Made by a program: the position numbers and the translations under genes
In this document: positions 47,501 through 59,243 of the stretch, piece after piece
Layout of the letters: each line of letters opens with the position of its first letter
How positions within the stretch are numbered: the first letter of the stretch is position 1
Assembly: GCA_035048815.1 (NCBI GenBank)
Contig: JAUCBN010000014.1
Span: 19,761,501-19,825,500, forward strand
From: Abelmoschus esculentus
Lineage: Eukaryota > Streptophyta > Magnoliopsida > Malvales > Malvaceae
DNA: 64,000 nucleotides
Reading direction: 5' to 3'
The notes under the pieces: generated by a model
What the model was told of the DNA's origin: nothing
The model's database searches: none
The model's input: the letters and a program-made list of their open reading frames with translations, nothing else

Positions 47501-50500
47501 GCTTGGATATAGAAGTAAGTACTTGTTGCCACATGTCTTTATTACGTGTATCCCTTTACAAACTTTTAATTTCCCTGCAACAGTTTTTCAGTACTAGAGC
47601 ACATGAAAGAATGGGGGAATGCTTAATAATTTTTTTTTTTACCTTTAGCAGACAATGGAATCTATTTGATTAATGGGATAGGGTGTGTAAGAATACCAAT
47701 AAGTGTCTGTATATTCATGTTAAGACTATTCCCTAAGATCAAAGAGTGACAGAAACTTGGATCAACAAGCATGGATTGTAACTTACGCTTGGAATTCTTT
47801 GTTGAAGTCACTTCAGCACAAATCATTTGTGAAAAGTAGCCAGAAGGAAACCTGTGTCTGAGTTCTATTTCTATTTTTTTTCTCTTCTTTTTGGGAGTTA
47901 CATGGAGAAATAATTTTTAGTTTCTGGGAAAATTAAAATCTTGATCGTGCTTAATCTACTCTTCTGATTTTCTTTTCTTTGCCACAGGCATTTCCTTCAG
48001 GAAACTGGAACTGTGTCTACTGTACATGCAAATATTGTGGGATGGTTGGAAATATTCATCAAAGGGTCAAAGATGACAATGCTGTTCCTACAGTTCTAAC
48101 ATGCCATATATGTGAAGAAAAATGTATGCTTTGTTAAGTTCCAAGCTGTTGTGTATATATATTGATTGTTGGTTCTCCTTGGCCTTTATTTTAATTTTTG
48201 GTGCCATTATTATTGTTCTTGCTATTATATACCATTCATTTTTGCGGGATTTTTTTTTTGTTAGATCATGAACCATGTATTCAACCAATGGATGCTTTTG
48301 ATGATGGTTCAAGTAGTGCATTCTTTTGTGGGAAGAGATGCAAAGAGGTATAATTTTAGTTTGCAATTGATATAATTGTGCCGTGTGGAATTTGTAGTGC
48401 TTTGCTGTATTTGTAAATTGCTATTTTTTACTGTTAGTTAAGTTGTCTGCTGGTATGAAATGATTGTGGTTCTCGCTTTGTCAAATATAAGGTGGTTGTT
48501 CTATTTCTTTACCTGGAGTCTAACTCTATATATACTAGAAACGTTTCAGTTATTGAATTTATACACTAAATTGATCCCATCTTGTGCAAGAATGGGAAGG
48601 GAACCCTGTACTGTTGTGTGCATTCAACCAATCTCTGGCTCACTTCGAGAGCTACTCATTTGCACACATGTTATGCTCTGACTTTAAATGTTTAGAATTC
48701 ATTAATGCCTCACCTTTTTTGAAACGGAGAAAGGGGGGATTGCTACTTTTCATGTTTCGAAGTTGATTCTGAATTTTTTTGTTTTTCTAGTTGTTTGAGA
48801 GACTTCAGAAGCTAGTTGGGGTTAAACATGAACTTCCTGAAGGCTTCTCATGGACCCTTGTTCAGCGCTTTGATATCAGTTCAGATGTTTGTCTCAATGA
48901 AGCATATCAGAAGGTTGAATCAAATTCAAAGCTAGCTGTTGCATTATCTGTGATGGATGAGTGTTTTTTGCCTCTTGTCGATCACAGAAGTGGGATCAAT
49001 CTGATTCACAATATTGTCTATAATTTTTGGTATGTGTTCCATCTGTACTTGAGTCTATATTACATCATTCTTGAAGAAAACTTGCCTTTTCCATCTAACT
49101 ATGATTTGAGAAGTATCGCTTGTTTTTTTTTTAGCTTGGTGCTGTACGCACATCTTCAATTTTTTTTTTCTTTTTTGGGTTTTGGCAACAAAGATACGAT
49201 CAAAACTCTTTCTTCAATAGCTCTATTTAAAGTTTAATGTCTGCGGAAGCATATGTTGTTGAATAACTGTTACTTTACTGCCTAGGAGTTTAGAGAACTT
49301 TTTTGCAATGCTAATCTTGTCCTAGGTCTGTGGATTTAGGAGTTACTATAACAATATGAAATGTTTAAAGGCTTCCATTTTAACAGATTGACACAAGTCA
49401 TTCTTTTTGTGGTCTCGTGATACTATCTTGCCATGTGAATAGCTGGGAGACAACCTAATGCCTTTATTTATGGTGAAGAAATATTTGTTTTTTTCTGCAG
49501 TCATAGTTGTTCTGCTTTTGAAATTGAATAAGACCAAGACATTCTTGTTTCAGGTAAATCGTTAAATCTCCTTTTGTTCTCAGGTCAAACTTCACTAGGC
49601 TAAACTACAGCGGTTTTTACACTGCAATTCTAGAAAGGGGGGATGAGATTATCTCTGCAGCATCCATCAGGTATTTTTTTTTTTTTTTTTGTTTTTAGTT
49701 CATTGCAAATTATAGGATGGACACTTGAAGAGTGATAATATTATAAGATATCCATCTTGCCATGTCAACTCATCCCTTTACGCACTCTTGATCATCTTCC
49801 TTCTGTTCCTCTGTTGATAGCTTCTTGACATTTATATTTTAGGCTATTTTGTTCAGCTATCTCTCCATTCAAATTAGCAACTAGCCCACTAATATGTGAA
49901 TATATTGGGACTGAAGATTTAACAAACTGATATTTGTTTCATACCCGTAAATAACTTTTAGCTCCATTTGGAAACATGAATTTGGAAATTTGGATTCCTT
50001 TGCTATGTAAATTGCAAGAATGAAATGCATACATTATGAAGAAATAGTTAAGATTCGATATAATATATTGTTGAAAAAGTATATAAACATGGATTTCTAA
50101 AATCTAAAATTATATTAGGAATTTCAAATTCACTACTAAATAAGCATTTCACAAATCCATCCCTCATCAAATAATGATGAATGTTAATTTTCTAAGTATT
50201 TTATTAGTTATTACTCAATCTACATTATCCTTTAAGCCCAAATCCAAATTCTAAAATCCAAGTTTCCAAACGCTACCTTGTAGAATAATATTTAATATTG
50301 TATATTTGTTGATCATAAACTGATGAACCTGCCCACTTGCCTAACTGTTGCATTTGTTTGGTTTAATTGTAATCATTACAATTATTTAATTATTGGGCTA
50401 GCAGGATCCACGGGAACCTGTTAGCTGAGATGCCTTTCATTGGGACACGGTATGCCTATAGACGTCAAGGGATGTGTCGCCGGCTTCTTTGTGCAATTGA

Positions 50501-51959
50501 ATCTGTATGTCTGGCTCAATGTTCTCTTTGTTTCTTGTATATTCGCATTTTGTATTATACTGCCTGGAGTATTAGTTACATTTTTATGAATTTAGACATC
50601 CACAGGTTTATTTTATATGTATGACTAATGTTATACACCACACCAGGACACTTCCTGCCACAATTTTTTTTGGGTACTTAATAATTAGATTATTTATGTT
50701 CAATAGAGTAGATATTATGACCAGATATCAAATTATTACTTATTTCCTTCAACCTAGCTATTCAGGAAATTCATAGGTGACAGATTTTATTCGAATATCT
50801 ATAGGGATGCCTGATAAGAGTTAGAGTGACAGTGATATGAAATTGGGCTATTTTGATTTTTTATGTTTCTTTTTCTTTTCCCTGGAATTTTCAGGCACTT
50901 GGCTCCCTGAATGTTGAGAAATTAGTCATACCTGCAGTCCCGGAACTGAGGGAAACATGGACTTCTGTCTTTGGTTTTGAACCACTAGAAACTGCATGCA
51001 AGCCAAAGATGAGGAACATGAATATGTTGGTCTTTCCCGGTGTAGATATGTTACAGAAACCTTTGCAGACACATGTTACGGAGGAGCAGATGATGGGTGA
51101 GGAGTCCTATAATTCTGGACAGAAGTGTCCAGTTATGTTTGATTTGAATGTTTCTGCCGAGAGTCTTGCACCTGAAACAGATGATGTAAACGATGAACCC
51201 ACTGCTGTTGAATCTACAATGCCACTTCCGGATGACACCTTGAAATATACTTCTGATATAATGACTGATACTATCAATCTTCCGGATGCTATTGTTTCTT
51301 CCTCTTGCATTCCAGCACCTGAAGAAAGGAAGGTGGAATTTGACTCACAAAGTGTACATTCAGAGGAGAAAACTGATGAAAGTTTTGTTAAACTGAACCT
51401 TGATTCTAAGCATGAGGGTTCTGCCAAAGACTCTGATAAAATTGTCCATGCTGACGATGAAGTGACAGTTCATGTGTCAAAGGATTTTGGTAAGGAAGTT
51501 GTTACTAATCGTTTTGATGGTACAGTTCAGATATCTGAGGATGCAAATGACTGGAAGCACCGTGAGAATTCAAACTTACACATGGTAGAATGTGTTTCTG
51601 GTTTTGATAAGACATTCGATTCCGAAGAAACACAAATTTGCCATGCTACTTCCAAAGACGCGACCAACCAAACTTTTCCATCATCTCCCCGAAGTGCTCA
51701 GCATACTGCAAATGGTCATTATGATGCTGCATGCAATGCCAGTAAAAGTATTCCTTCCCGACCGGATGACAAGATGGATACCTCCGGAGAAGTCTCAGCT
51801 CCAATGGATGTAACTTCCCATACAAATTGCAACGGTACTTCCAAAAACGAAAAATTGCAAACTTGCATGCACTTGTCCACAGAGGTCGTCTCAGCAGGCT
51901 CTGAGGTTGTCATCACTAACATTCCTGATCAGATAAACATCAACTGCAACACAATCTGA
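44572..51959 (+). CDS. AT-hook, PHD-finger and GNAT acetyltransferase chromatin protein (IDM1-like family)
   Basis: Seven coding exons: 44572-47514, 47988-48123, 48265-48347, 48791-49029, 49584-49670, 50405-50504, 50895-51959, giving 1550 residues. The first exon is 2.9 kb. It holds an acidic N-terminus, three tandem repeats (44884-45459), and about six AT-hook motifs (KRKRGRPPK, RKRGRPRK, RRGRPPK, RKRGRPAK). Next come a region containing AAGWTIDYRPRNNKEYND, lysine-rich nuclear signals, and a TIFY-binding-type domain (NCCSNVFTIAEFETHVGSK ... GVPLLQCLLDAW). The PHD finger (CGICGDGGDLICCDSCPSTF) crosses the first intron and a GNAT domain follows (FIGTRYAYRRQGMCRRLLCAIES). A long Ser/Asp/Glu-rich tail closes the protein. 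Arabidopsis relatives At1g05380, At5g36740 and IDM1 read chromatin marks and acetylate histones. The tail is longer than I recall for the family, and splicing there is the least certain. Confidence 0.9.
44884..45459 (+). repeat. Three in-frame tandem repeats within the PHD gene
   Basis: Units at 44884-45078 (195 bp), 45079-45264 (186 bp) and 45265-45459 (195 bp) encode 65, 62 and 65 residues. Each carries the pattern GLExxVxFSGRVL, MS-VK, GDKV-SGVD-TEDGNG, IPTEV and NDQSHGE. The middle unit lacks three codons. Nucleotide identity is high, so the duplication looks recent or homogenised. Confidence 0.9.
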
Positions 51960-53043
51960 TATATCTGAAAGGTAGTATAGTTACCAATATGGTCATTTGA
52001 ATACACCGAATCCTGAGTACCTTTTTTCGACTTCTCAAGTTGACCATGATTCTGGATCTTACCGCATTCTAAATTCTGGAGTGTCTTTTCACCAACGTTT
52101 CCATCAGACTGAATCACACGTTAATCCCAGGTGATCATTTTTGTTTTTTTATATGCGGTTGAGACCGAGTGTCCTTGATGAATGGCAGCTACTAATCAAG
52201 GTACCATATTTCTGTATGCATAGTATAGAATTTTTTTATGATGCAAATTATGCCAGAATTAAGAATTGGTACCTGGAATATGAAGCCATGGCGAGCTAAC
52301 ATTAGAGATGCATAAGTTTTTTTTTCCTGTTATGTACAGTATAGGCCAACAACAGTATTGTTCAGAGTAGGTTAACGGCATTGAGGTTTTTGTATATTTT
52401 GTGACAATCCCAGGCACTTTTGTTAGATGCAGACTTCATCTCTCAGTTGCAAGATGGCGAATTATTCTGTCAAAATTTGATTTTGATTAAATATTTAATT
52501 TGATCAAAGTTTCTAACTCAAATTTTTAATAAAATAAGATAAATCGAGTTAACTCGAAAAACGTACAAATAACTTAAAAATATAATATTTTTAATTTAGA
52601 ATTTAAATTTACAAACTTTAAAAATTAGATATAAGCTCTAAACTCAAAATTTTAAATCTAATAACTTAAAACTCGATCAACACTTAATTTAAGTAAATTG
52701 ATTTAAACTCGAATTAAATTAACTTTTAAGTCGAATTTGAATAATTCGAATTTGTTAAAAACTATTTAAATTCCGACTCGAATAGATCCGGAGTCTCTAT
52801 ATATAGAAATCATTTGAAACAAAATATGTTAACTATTGGATGCTCCATCTGTGACTGTAATGAAGAAAGATCAGCACGTATTTAAAGCACATTGCACCCA
52901 TTACATAACGTTACTTCATTGTTACATCTCATTCAACTGAACGAGTACTGCTTTGGTATAAAGGCAAACTGTGACAATCAAGAACACACCGTGGACGTCA
53001 ACATCAACCATTCTACTATATAGAAAAGGAAATACTACAAACA
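51960..53043. other. Convergent 3' flanks of the PHD gene (+) and the SMP gene (-)
   Basis: The left half is the PHD gene's 3' untranslated region. About 52480-52790 is a decayed repeat-like block of ACTCGA/TCGAGTT motifs and AT-rich DNA, similar in flavour to 43790-43870; I could not define ends. No gene is supported. Confidence 0.5.
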
Positions 53044-54005
53044 TCACAGCATAGGATCCCTGTTTACCCTAGAAGCCGTCTCCAAGGTATCCGACACTCC
53101 TCCAGGCGTCACAACCATGTCAGGCTTTTCTCTTTCCTCCACCACTCTCACACCTGAAGCATCTTCCGCCGTCACCGCTTTATCCAGAGGCAACTTCTCC
53201 GTTGCATCCGATAACACATCAGATATAGTGATCATATTATGATCACAAACCTGACGATCATTGAAAGTGGCAGCAGCCTGAGCTCTGGTACCAAGGCCAC
53301 TATGTTGGGTTAGCCAACTACCAGCAGCCCTAGATTCAGCCACTCTTATTGCAGCGGCATCACCTTCATCCACTGGTTTGTCGCCGACGGAGAGGGTCGT
53401 TGCCTCTAAAGCTTCTCCGATGGTGATGTCACCGCCACTTCGATCAACGACACCCGTGGGAGGAGTTGGAATCGGATTTGATGACGGAACTTTCCATTGC
53501 TCATCTCTTATATTTGGAGCAGGAGCTGGAGAAAGGGTAATGCCGCGAACATCATACGGATTGTATCGACATTCACATATCATCTGTTTCAGCAAAAACA
53601 ACCAATCCATTAGGTTTTAAATTTTCAGTATATATCGCCTATGCCTATGCATATTATATATTTTACATGGTCGGCAATGGCTTCGTTGACGACAAGTTTT
53701 CCTCGTGCGTCTCTGGATTTAGAGACGGATACGCCCTCTCTTTCGACAATCTCGTTGCCCTCGTCGGGACCGACAACACCGGTCGTGACGTTTGCAGCAG
53801 CAGCAGAATACATAACGGCGGCAGCACCAGTATCCAACGGCTTCCCGAGCACTTTGGTCTCAGCAGCGAGCATAGTAGCCGCATCTCGTGGTGCAATTGG
53901 TTTAGACGCCAATCCGCCGGCGACATCGAAAACATCACCATACTTGATAGCTAGCTCATCAGAAGCCTGTTCGGGTTGCTGCCTCATTGATTGTCCCTGA
54001 CTCAT
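53044..54005 (-). CDS. Seed maturation protein (SMP-type LEA, D-34 family)
   Basis: Two minus-strand exons, 54005-53667 and 53583-53044, with a short 83-base phase-0 intron, giving 292 residues. The protein is alanine/valine/aspartate-rich and carries three SMP units: the first around YGDVFDVAGGLASKPIAPRDAA, the second DITIGEALEATTLSVGDKPVDE with DAAAIRVAES, the third MITISDVLSDATEKLPLDKAVT with DASGVRVVEE. It starts MSQGQSMRQQPEQ, as in other SMP proteins. LEA proteins accumulate in late seed development and under dehydration and are thought to protect cell components. There is no signal peptide or membrane span. Upstream, a TATA box and two ACACGTGT motifs fit ABA and seed control. Middle segment (about 114-160) is proline-rich. 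Confidence 0.92.
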
Positions 54006-54080
54006 TTCTCTTTCAGTTGGAATTTGTCAATCAAAAATAGGCTTGATGGAATTCCTGAGAAAACACAAGAACAATAGAGT

Positions 54081-54088
54081 TTATAAAT
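54081..54088 (-). promoter_or_regulatory. Probable TATA box of the SMP gene
   Basis: The minus strand reads ATTTATAA here, 76 bases upstream of the SMP start codon, which allows a leader of about 45 bases. It sits directly downstream of the proximal G-box. Confidence 0.55.
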
Positions 54089-54116
54089 GAGAAAGTCCAT
54101 TGTCTAGCAAAGTGTA

Positions 54117-54125
54117 ACACGTGTC
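54117..54125. promoter_or_regulatory. ABRE/G-box (ACACGTGTC) proximal to the SMP gene
   Basis: The palindromic core CACGTG in the ABA-response context ACACGTGTC lies about 112 bases upstream of the SMP start and about 30 bases upstream of its TATA box. This is the classical arrangement for bZIP (ABI5/AREB)-controlled LEA genes. Confidence 0.65.
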
Positions 54126-54342
54126 GCATGGTAAACGTGACATTTGGAGTTTGGGGTGACAGATGGTGATCGGCACCTATCTACCTTTTATAACTCATAA
54201 AAATAAATATAAAAATAAATAAATGATATACATTTATAAATAATTAACATTCTTTAAATACGAAAAATATCCTATATTTGTTCATCTCCCTCATCCGACG
54301 GTAGAGAGAAAGAATTGGGAAAATCAAGGTAACAGAAAATCG

Positions 54343-54350
54343 ACACGTGT
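54343..54350. promoter_or_regulatory. Second ABRE/G-box (ACACGTGT)
   Basis: A second ACACGTGT palindrome is about 226 bases upstream of the first. Pairs of ABREs are commonly needed for strong ABA response. It could also serve the divergent gene at 55694, but it is much closer to the SMP gene. Confidence 0.55.
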
Positions 54351-55693
54351 AAGATTGATGGATTGGTTACTATCAAAGTATCACCCCTCTTGGCCAGGCC
54401 TACTTCCCCAACCAACCAAACCAAATCCCCGTTTATCTCTATCTTTTGTCCTCTTTCTGGGGAGCAACTAGATTTTTTTCAGTCCCTATATTTTTCACAG
54501 ATATTATTTAGTTACTCAATTTAGTTTTAGAATTCATGTTGGTACCTATATTTTTATCAAAATCAATATAAATAGGGATATTTTTATCATATAAATAGGT
54601 GGTGTAAATTTTTATATACAAATATATCTAATTAAATGTTAAAATTTAAAATTAAAATCTCTATTTTAAATATTAATTAGTAAACTTTAAATTTCAATGC
54701 CAAAATCGTAAATGAAGTTAAAGATGAGGACTAATTTTGGTTAAATTCCTAAAAATAAAAGTAAAAGAATTCAATTTTCAAATATATTGATAGCACAGGG
54801 ATTGGAAGTAGAAGCAATATAAAAAATCTAAAATGACAAAATCGTAAATCCATTAAAAGCCGAGGACTACTTTTGTAAATAAGAAGTAATGGAGGAGCAG
54901 AAAGTACATGGAACAATATTTAAATGAAACTGTGAGAAAGTCATTTCAGATCCGTGAGAGTCTGCTTCCTTTCTATCTCCTACCTCTTTCTAACGCTTCT
55001 GGTCTCTCATTTCCATGGCGTTTTGATGGTTTCAGACCCCCAAAATTGACAACTTTTTATTTAAATCCCTGAAATCAAAGGAAAAAGGAACATTCACACG
55101 ATACCTATTTACATGAAATCATCCTTCTCGCGAAGAGCAAGAAGGAAATGAAAGAAAGAAGAAAGTTTCGCTCCCTTTATCAGATCTAAACGATATTCGG
55201 ATCTTACTTCTCTCTGCAACATTTATAAAGGGAAATCACCATTTCTCCGGTAATTTTCCCACTCCCGAGTTTCTCTGAGGAATTTATCCTCAAATTTATG
55301 CGTGTTTTTTTTTATTTATGATTCGTTTTTGTTTTGTTTTGTTGCAGTTTTGATGATTGATGGCTGTGATCTATGAAGATCTTGTCTGATTCGATGTTCT
55401 AGAGTTGGAGTTTTTTTTATCTATTTGAATCTAAGGACTTTTATGATCCAGTTGTTCTACACAGAAGTAAATCAGTTTGATTTTAGTTACCTTCTTAATT
55501 GTTTCTGCAATGGCGGATAAGTTCTGGGCATGATTTTGGCCTTAAAAGTTGTCGCCTTTACTATACTTCAGCTATCTGTAACTAGGATTTAGTGGATTTT
55601 AGGACTGGGTCTTTTCCTTTGTTGGGTTGTAATAGGACAGAGCTGAAACTGTTGAATCTGTGATTTTCTAGTATCGAAATTAAAAAAAAAATT

Positions 55694-56329
55694 ATGGAAA
55701 CACTTGTTGTGGTGGCGCAGCATAGGAATCAGTACTGTAGCAGGGCGAAGCCACATGGTCCTAGATTTGGGTCATCACCACCGTCTAGAAATTTCAGAGG
55801 GGTTAACTGTAGGACTTTTCAATCCGGAGCAGGATTGCTCCCGACCCCGTTTAAGTATAACTGTACTCCAACTGAATGGCCATCTTCCCCTCCCTTTTCA
55901 CCATCTTCCCCCAAATTTTCATCTCCTTTTGCAGATGGAATACACTCGAAAGTGAATGCTACCCGTAAAAGCTCTCCCATTCCTATCAACAACAATCGAA
56001 CCCCTAGAAATGGTAAGCCTTTTACTGAGGAGATATCTGGGGAAGGTTTTTCTTACTCCGAGCTTTGGGCTGGACCTGCTTATTCCAACTCTCCCCCGCC
56101 GAGTTCTTTGCCAATACCCAAGTTCTCACTTCGGGTGAAGAGAACCGTGTCACTTGATTTGCCTGCTGATGGCCCTGTTGTTGATGTTCACCAATCTGCT
56201 AAGTCTGCTCCTGCATCTCCTACCAGAGAGATTAGCCCTTCTGTAGCTGAACTTTTTTGTAGCACTGACTCTGCATCTGCGACCAAGGCTTTACGTCGCA
56301 TTCTCAACCTTGACAATACTGATGACTGA
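55694..56329 (+). CDS. PNRC-motif proline/serine-rich protein, possible decapping partner
   Basis: One uninterrupted exon of 211 residues. The protein is disordered, rich in Ser and Pro (PSSPPFSPSSPKFSSPFADG). One conserved block stands out: YSELWAGPAYSNSPPPSSLPIPKF, residues about 115-140, which has the form aromatic-hydrophobic-AGPxxSxxPxPSxLPxP of the PNRC motif. In animals PNRC proteins use this motif with mRNA-decapping factors (DCP1/EDC4) in P-bodies; plant members are uncharacterised. The end (AELFCSTDSASATKALRRILNLD) is a likely short amphipathic helix that is often conserved in the plant proteins. The start is the first ATG of the frame. Assignment rests on one short motif, so function is an inference. 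Confidence 0.75.
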   Translation: METLVVVAQHRNQYCSRAKPHGPRFGSSPPSRNFRGVNCRTFQSGAGLLPTPFKYNCTPTEWPSSPPFSPSSPKFSSPFADGIHSKVNATRKSSPIPINNNRTPRNGKPFTEEISGEGFSYSELWAGPAYSNSPPPSSLPIPKFSLRVKRTVSLDLPADGPVVDVHQSAKSAPASPTREISPSVAELFCSTDSASATKALRRILNLDNTDD

Positions 56330-57890
56330 AAAGAGTGAAGGAGTTCTTGAGCTCCTGTAAATAAGTTTACTGTGCAAATTTTGAACATAGTTTTAGATTG
56401 TATAGAGATTGAATAAGATAGTTGGTAGCATGGGCTGGATGTGTTGGTTTAGCTTTCTTGGGGTGGTGATATGAGAAAAAGTAATGGCAATGGTAGGTCG
56501 ACAATCTCCAGACCATCCTTTATGATGGCTTATGAGTTTGGTGCTGGTAATGGGAACTTTTGATGGATTTGATGCACAAGGTACGTGATCTGTGGGTGTT
56601 GTAAGCTTGGATGGAAGATGACTCGAGCTATTCAGGAAGCTAAGGGGAGGTTTCATTAGAATCAAACATTGTCTGCTCTCTTTGGATTGACATGAAATCA
56701 AACTGATGACTTCCTTCTTATTCCGTAAGGTTGAAGGAAACTATATACTTAGTAGCGGATGACTTTACTCTATCAAGTCCTTGGTGAATGTTGATTAATG
56801 TCTTTTTAGTTGTCCTTAAGCCATTTTCTTCCTTTAATGTCTGATACAGTGTATTATTGTAGTCTCTAGATCCCTTACTAAATTGCTTATCCAAGTATCT
56901 TAGGTTCCTTTTTATTCTTTTTCTCGTACTCTTTCTTTCCATGGTCTACAATTAGTGTTGCCCTTTGTTTCTATTAGTCGAACTTTGTTAATCCTTTTTG
57001 TTTCTTTTTCTTACATCTCTTGTCCTTTCTCCAGCAATGCCTCAATTGGCTGCCTAACAATCAAATATCCTCAATACACTCTTACTTGTGATCTCTCCGC
57101 AGTTTTCCCTTCCTCGTCATCTTTTCTTGTTTTTTTTTTAAAGAAAAAGGTGGTAAGGAAAAGTTAAGTGGTTGTTTTTCATCTCTTAAACTTACTAGGT
57201 TAATCAGTTCCATCCCCAGTTGAAAGTGTTGATTGTGTCTTGTTCATCCTAGTGTCCAATACCCCACTCTGTTACTGTGTTTCATGGAGATTGTTGACTG
57301 TGCCAAGCTACTTACAAGGTATTTCCTTTCTCAAGATATTTTATTTGACATTATCACTTTCCTTTTTAACCATTACTAATGCTCTACTCTATTATGATTT
57401 TCTACAGGTAGCAGCCACTGCCCACTGGGGTAAGTCTTTTCAGCAGTCTTTTGTTAGAAGATGTGTTGGTGTTAGCTTCTTTTAATGGAAGCTTTTAGGT
57501 ATCCGGCAACTGTGTCGGAAATGTTTGTTTTCATCGTCTGTTGTTTCGAGTTCTTGAATCGTAGTCTCGTGTTTTTCTTCATGTGTCATGTTAATGTTCC
57601 AACATCAAAGTGCAGAATGACCTTTTGTTATCTGTGGATTTTCACTTCTATTTATGCATTTGGATGCTAAAGTATGGCCAAGTAGTTCTCTTCGAAACTG
57701 GTAGTCTGAGTCCCAGAAAATGCACTCTGTTCTTGATAGTAAAAACATTTGATGTTTTTTTTAATCACCGGTTCTAAATGCAATGCATTTGTTACAATCT
57801 GTCTGGATTTCGTTACTGGATTTTGATTAAATTTGAATTCAAGTCTACTTAGATGCTTAAATTATTTTGAACATAATGACAATATTTTTA

Positions 57891-58060
57891 AAATTTATTC
57901 AAAAATAATAAAAAATAATTTTCAAAAGATTAAAATTGTTTTTTTTATAAAAAAAGTTAAAATAGTAAATGATATTATAAAAATAAATTGAAAAATATTT
58001 TTATTTTTTAAAATACTTTAAACTTTTGAAAAATTATTTTTTATTATTTTTAAATAAATT
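57891..58060. repeat. AT-rich inverted repeat with 44-base arms
   Basis: Arms at 57891-57934 and 58017-58060 are near-perfect reverse complements (AAATTTATTCAAAAATAAT against its complement), enclosing about 80 bases that also show partial symmetry. The size and composition suit a small foldback MITE. No clear target duplication. Confidence 0.6.
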
Positions 58061-58070
58061 ATGGAATTTG

Positions 58071-58090
58071 ATATATATATATATATATAT
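58071..58090. repeat. (AT)10 microsatellite
   Basis: Ten perfect AT units directly beside the inverted repeat. Likely polymorphic. Confidence 0.9.
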
Positions 58091-58505
58091 TTGGAATTTT
58101 CTAGAAATTTTATTTTTTTAAGATTTTTCTTCTGATTTTTATATATTTTTTAAAACTTAAAATTTAAAAAAATCTTAAAATAATAATATCCTATTATGAT
58201 ACTTGTCATTTTTTAAAAATTAATAAAATTAATGATTAAATTATTTTTTTTGAGTAAAAAATTAGTAAAATGCAAAAAAAATAATAATAATAATAAATTC
58301 CCTTTGAAAACAGCTTCATTTTTGTTGATAACTCTGCACTTCAATATCAAACTTTCCCACCCACTGATAGTATTTTAATTCCTTAATTAATACCACAAAC
58401 ATAATCTATTACAATTTACAAATATTTCATACTCTTTTTACCAAGATAAAAATCTTAGCTTCTGATCATAATTAACCTCAAAGCATTGATGAAATGAAGT
58501 TGTTC

Positions 58506-59243
58506 TTAAGTCTCCTCTCCATGTAGGATCATTTCCTGATACCGGCACTCTGGACTGCAAAAAGCTTTCTCTCCTCTGTCAAGTATATAGAAGTAAACAA
58601 ATGATCAGATTATGCAGTAAACAGAAGAGAATCAAATTGGGGGTTGAGGAGGAAGAGAAAGGAAACTGAACCTGTAAATGTATATGTCGATCTTATGTTC
58701 AAGATTCCTCTTGCACGTATGACAAAAGCTCAGAAAATATGAGCTACTTACAACGCAGTTATCATATATGTGAGTTGTTGTTGGATTAGCCCCGTGGGAT
58801 TTCACGCATGTGTAGTTCTCCGACAGCTCCATTTCTGTAATGGGAGGACAACCCCGAGGGGAAGAATTTGGAAAAACTCTGAGCTTGGTCCCAAACAAGA
58901 CATTAGTGTTACTTGTCTTGTTTTCACCTATGGCAACACCGACACCTTTTGGTTCCAATGATTCGGGGGAGATGAAACTTTTGGGGGATTTGGGTTGGTT
59001 TGGATGAAAACAAAAGTGGTTGCCGAGAGGAAACAATGGCTTGAGGTCGAGGATGGTAGTAGGGGTCTTGATAGATTCAGACTCGGGGAGAGACTTTGTG
59101 GTGAAAGCTGTGAACCTTGGAGAACCAAAGAGAAACTGGGTTGGTCTGCTGTAGTTATGGACGGTGGAAGATTGAGAATTGTGATCTGGCATCAACGCTG
59201 GCTTGCTGGTGGTGGTCACTGCTCTGGATTTGTTCCTCAGCAT
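58506..59243 (-). CDS. FCS-like zinc finger (FLZ, formerly DUF581) protein, MARD1-like
   Basis: Two minus-strand exons, 59243-58672 and 58575-58506, joined in phase 2, giving 213 residues. The N-terminal two thirds are Ser/Pro-rich with the family's conserved PTTILDLKPLFPLGN-type patch and FGTKLRVFPNSSPRG. The FLZ domain comes last: FLSFCHTCKRNLEHKIDIYIYR in exon 1 and GEKAFCSPECRYQEMIL in exon 2. The four zinc-binding cysteines (C-x2-C and C-x3-C) are intact. A perfect donor, GTAAGT, just before the domain (after DNCV) appears unused, since the frame continues straight into the finger. FLZ proteins are plant scaffolds that bind SnRK1 kinase subunits. By position next to SKIP30 it matches Arabidopsis MARD1 (At3g63210). 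Confidence 0.92.

Larger units (their letters stand above)
54006..55693. promoter_or_regulatory. Divergent promoter region, SMP (-) and PNRC-motif gene (+)
   Basis: The left part is the SMP promoter with its TATA box and two G-boxes. About 54470-54900 is AT-rich filler. From about 54950 the sequence looks like the leader of the plus gene, with a likely 5' untranslated intron: donor CG|GTAATT at 55250 and acceptor TTGTTGCAG ending 55347. The leader between 55348 and 55693 contains several short upstream ATG frames. Confidence 0.5.
56330..58505. other. 3' flank of the PNRC-motif gene, foldback and AT-rich DNA
   Basis: The first several hundred bases are probably 3' untranslated region. Splice-like signals near 57319 and 57408 could reflect a 3' untranslated intron or a non-coding transcript, but nothing decides this. 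A short inverted repeat (57891-58060) and an (AT)10 microsatellite (58071-58090) follow. Open frames at 56955-57670 are pyrimidine-rich and hydrophobic by composition only. Confidence 0.45.

Noticed and set aside
53641..54000. Plus-strand 119-codon frame opposite the SMP gene
   Set aside because: Complement of alanine-rich SMP exon 1, which gives long antisense frames; the minus strand shows SMP repeats.
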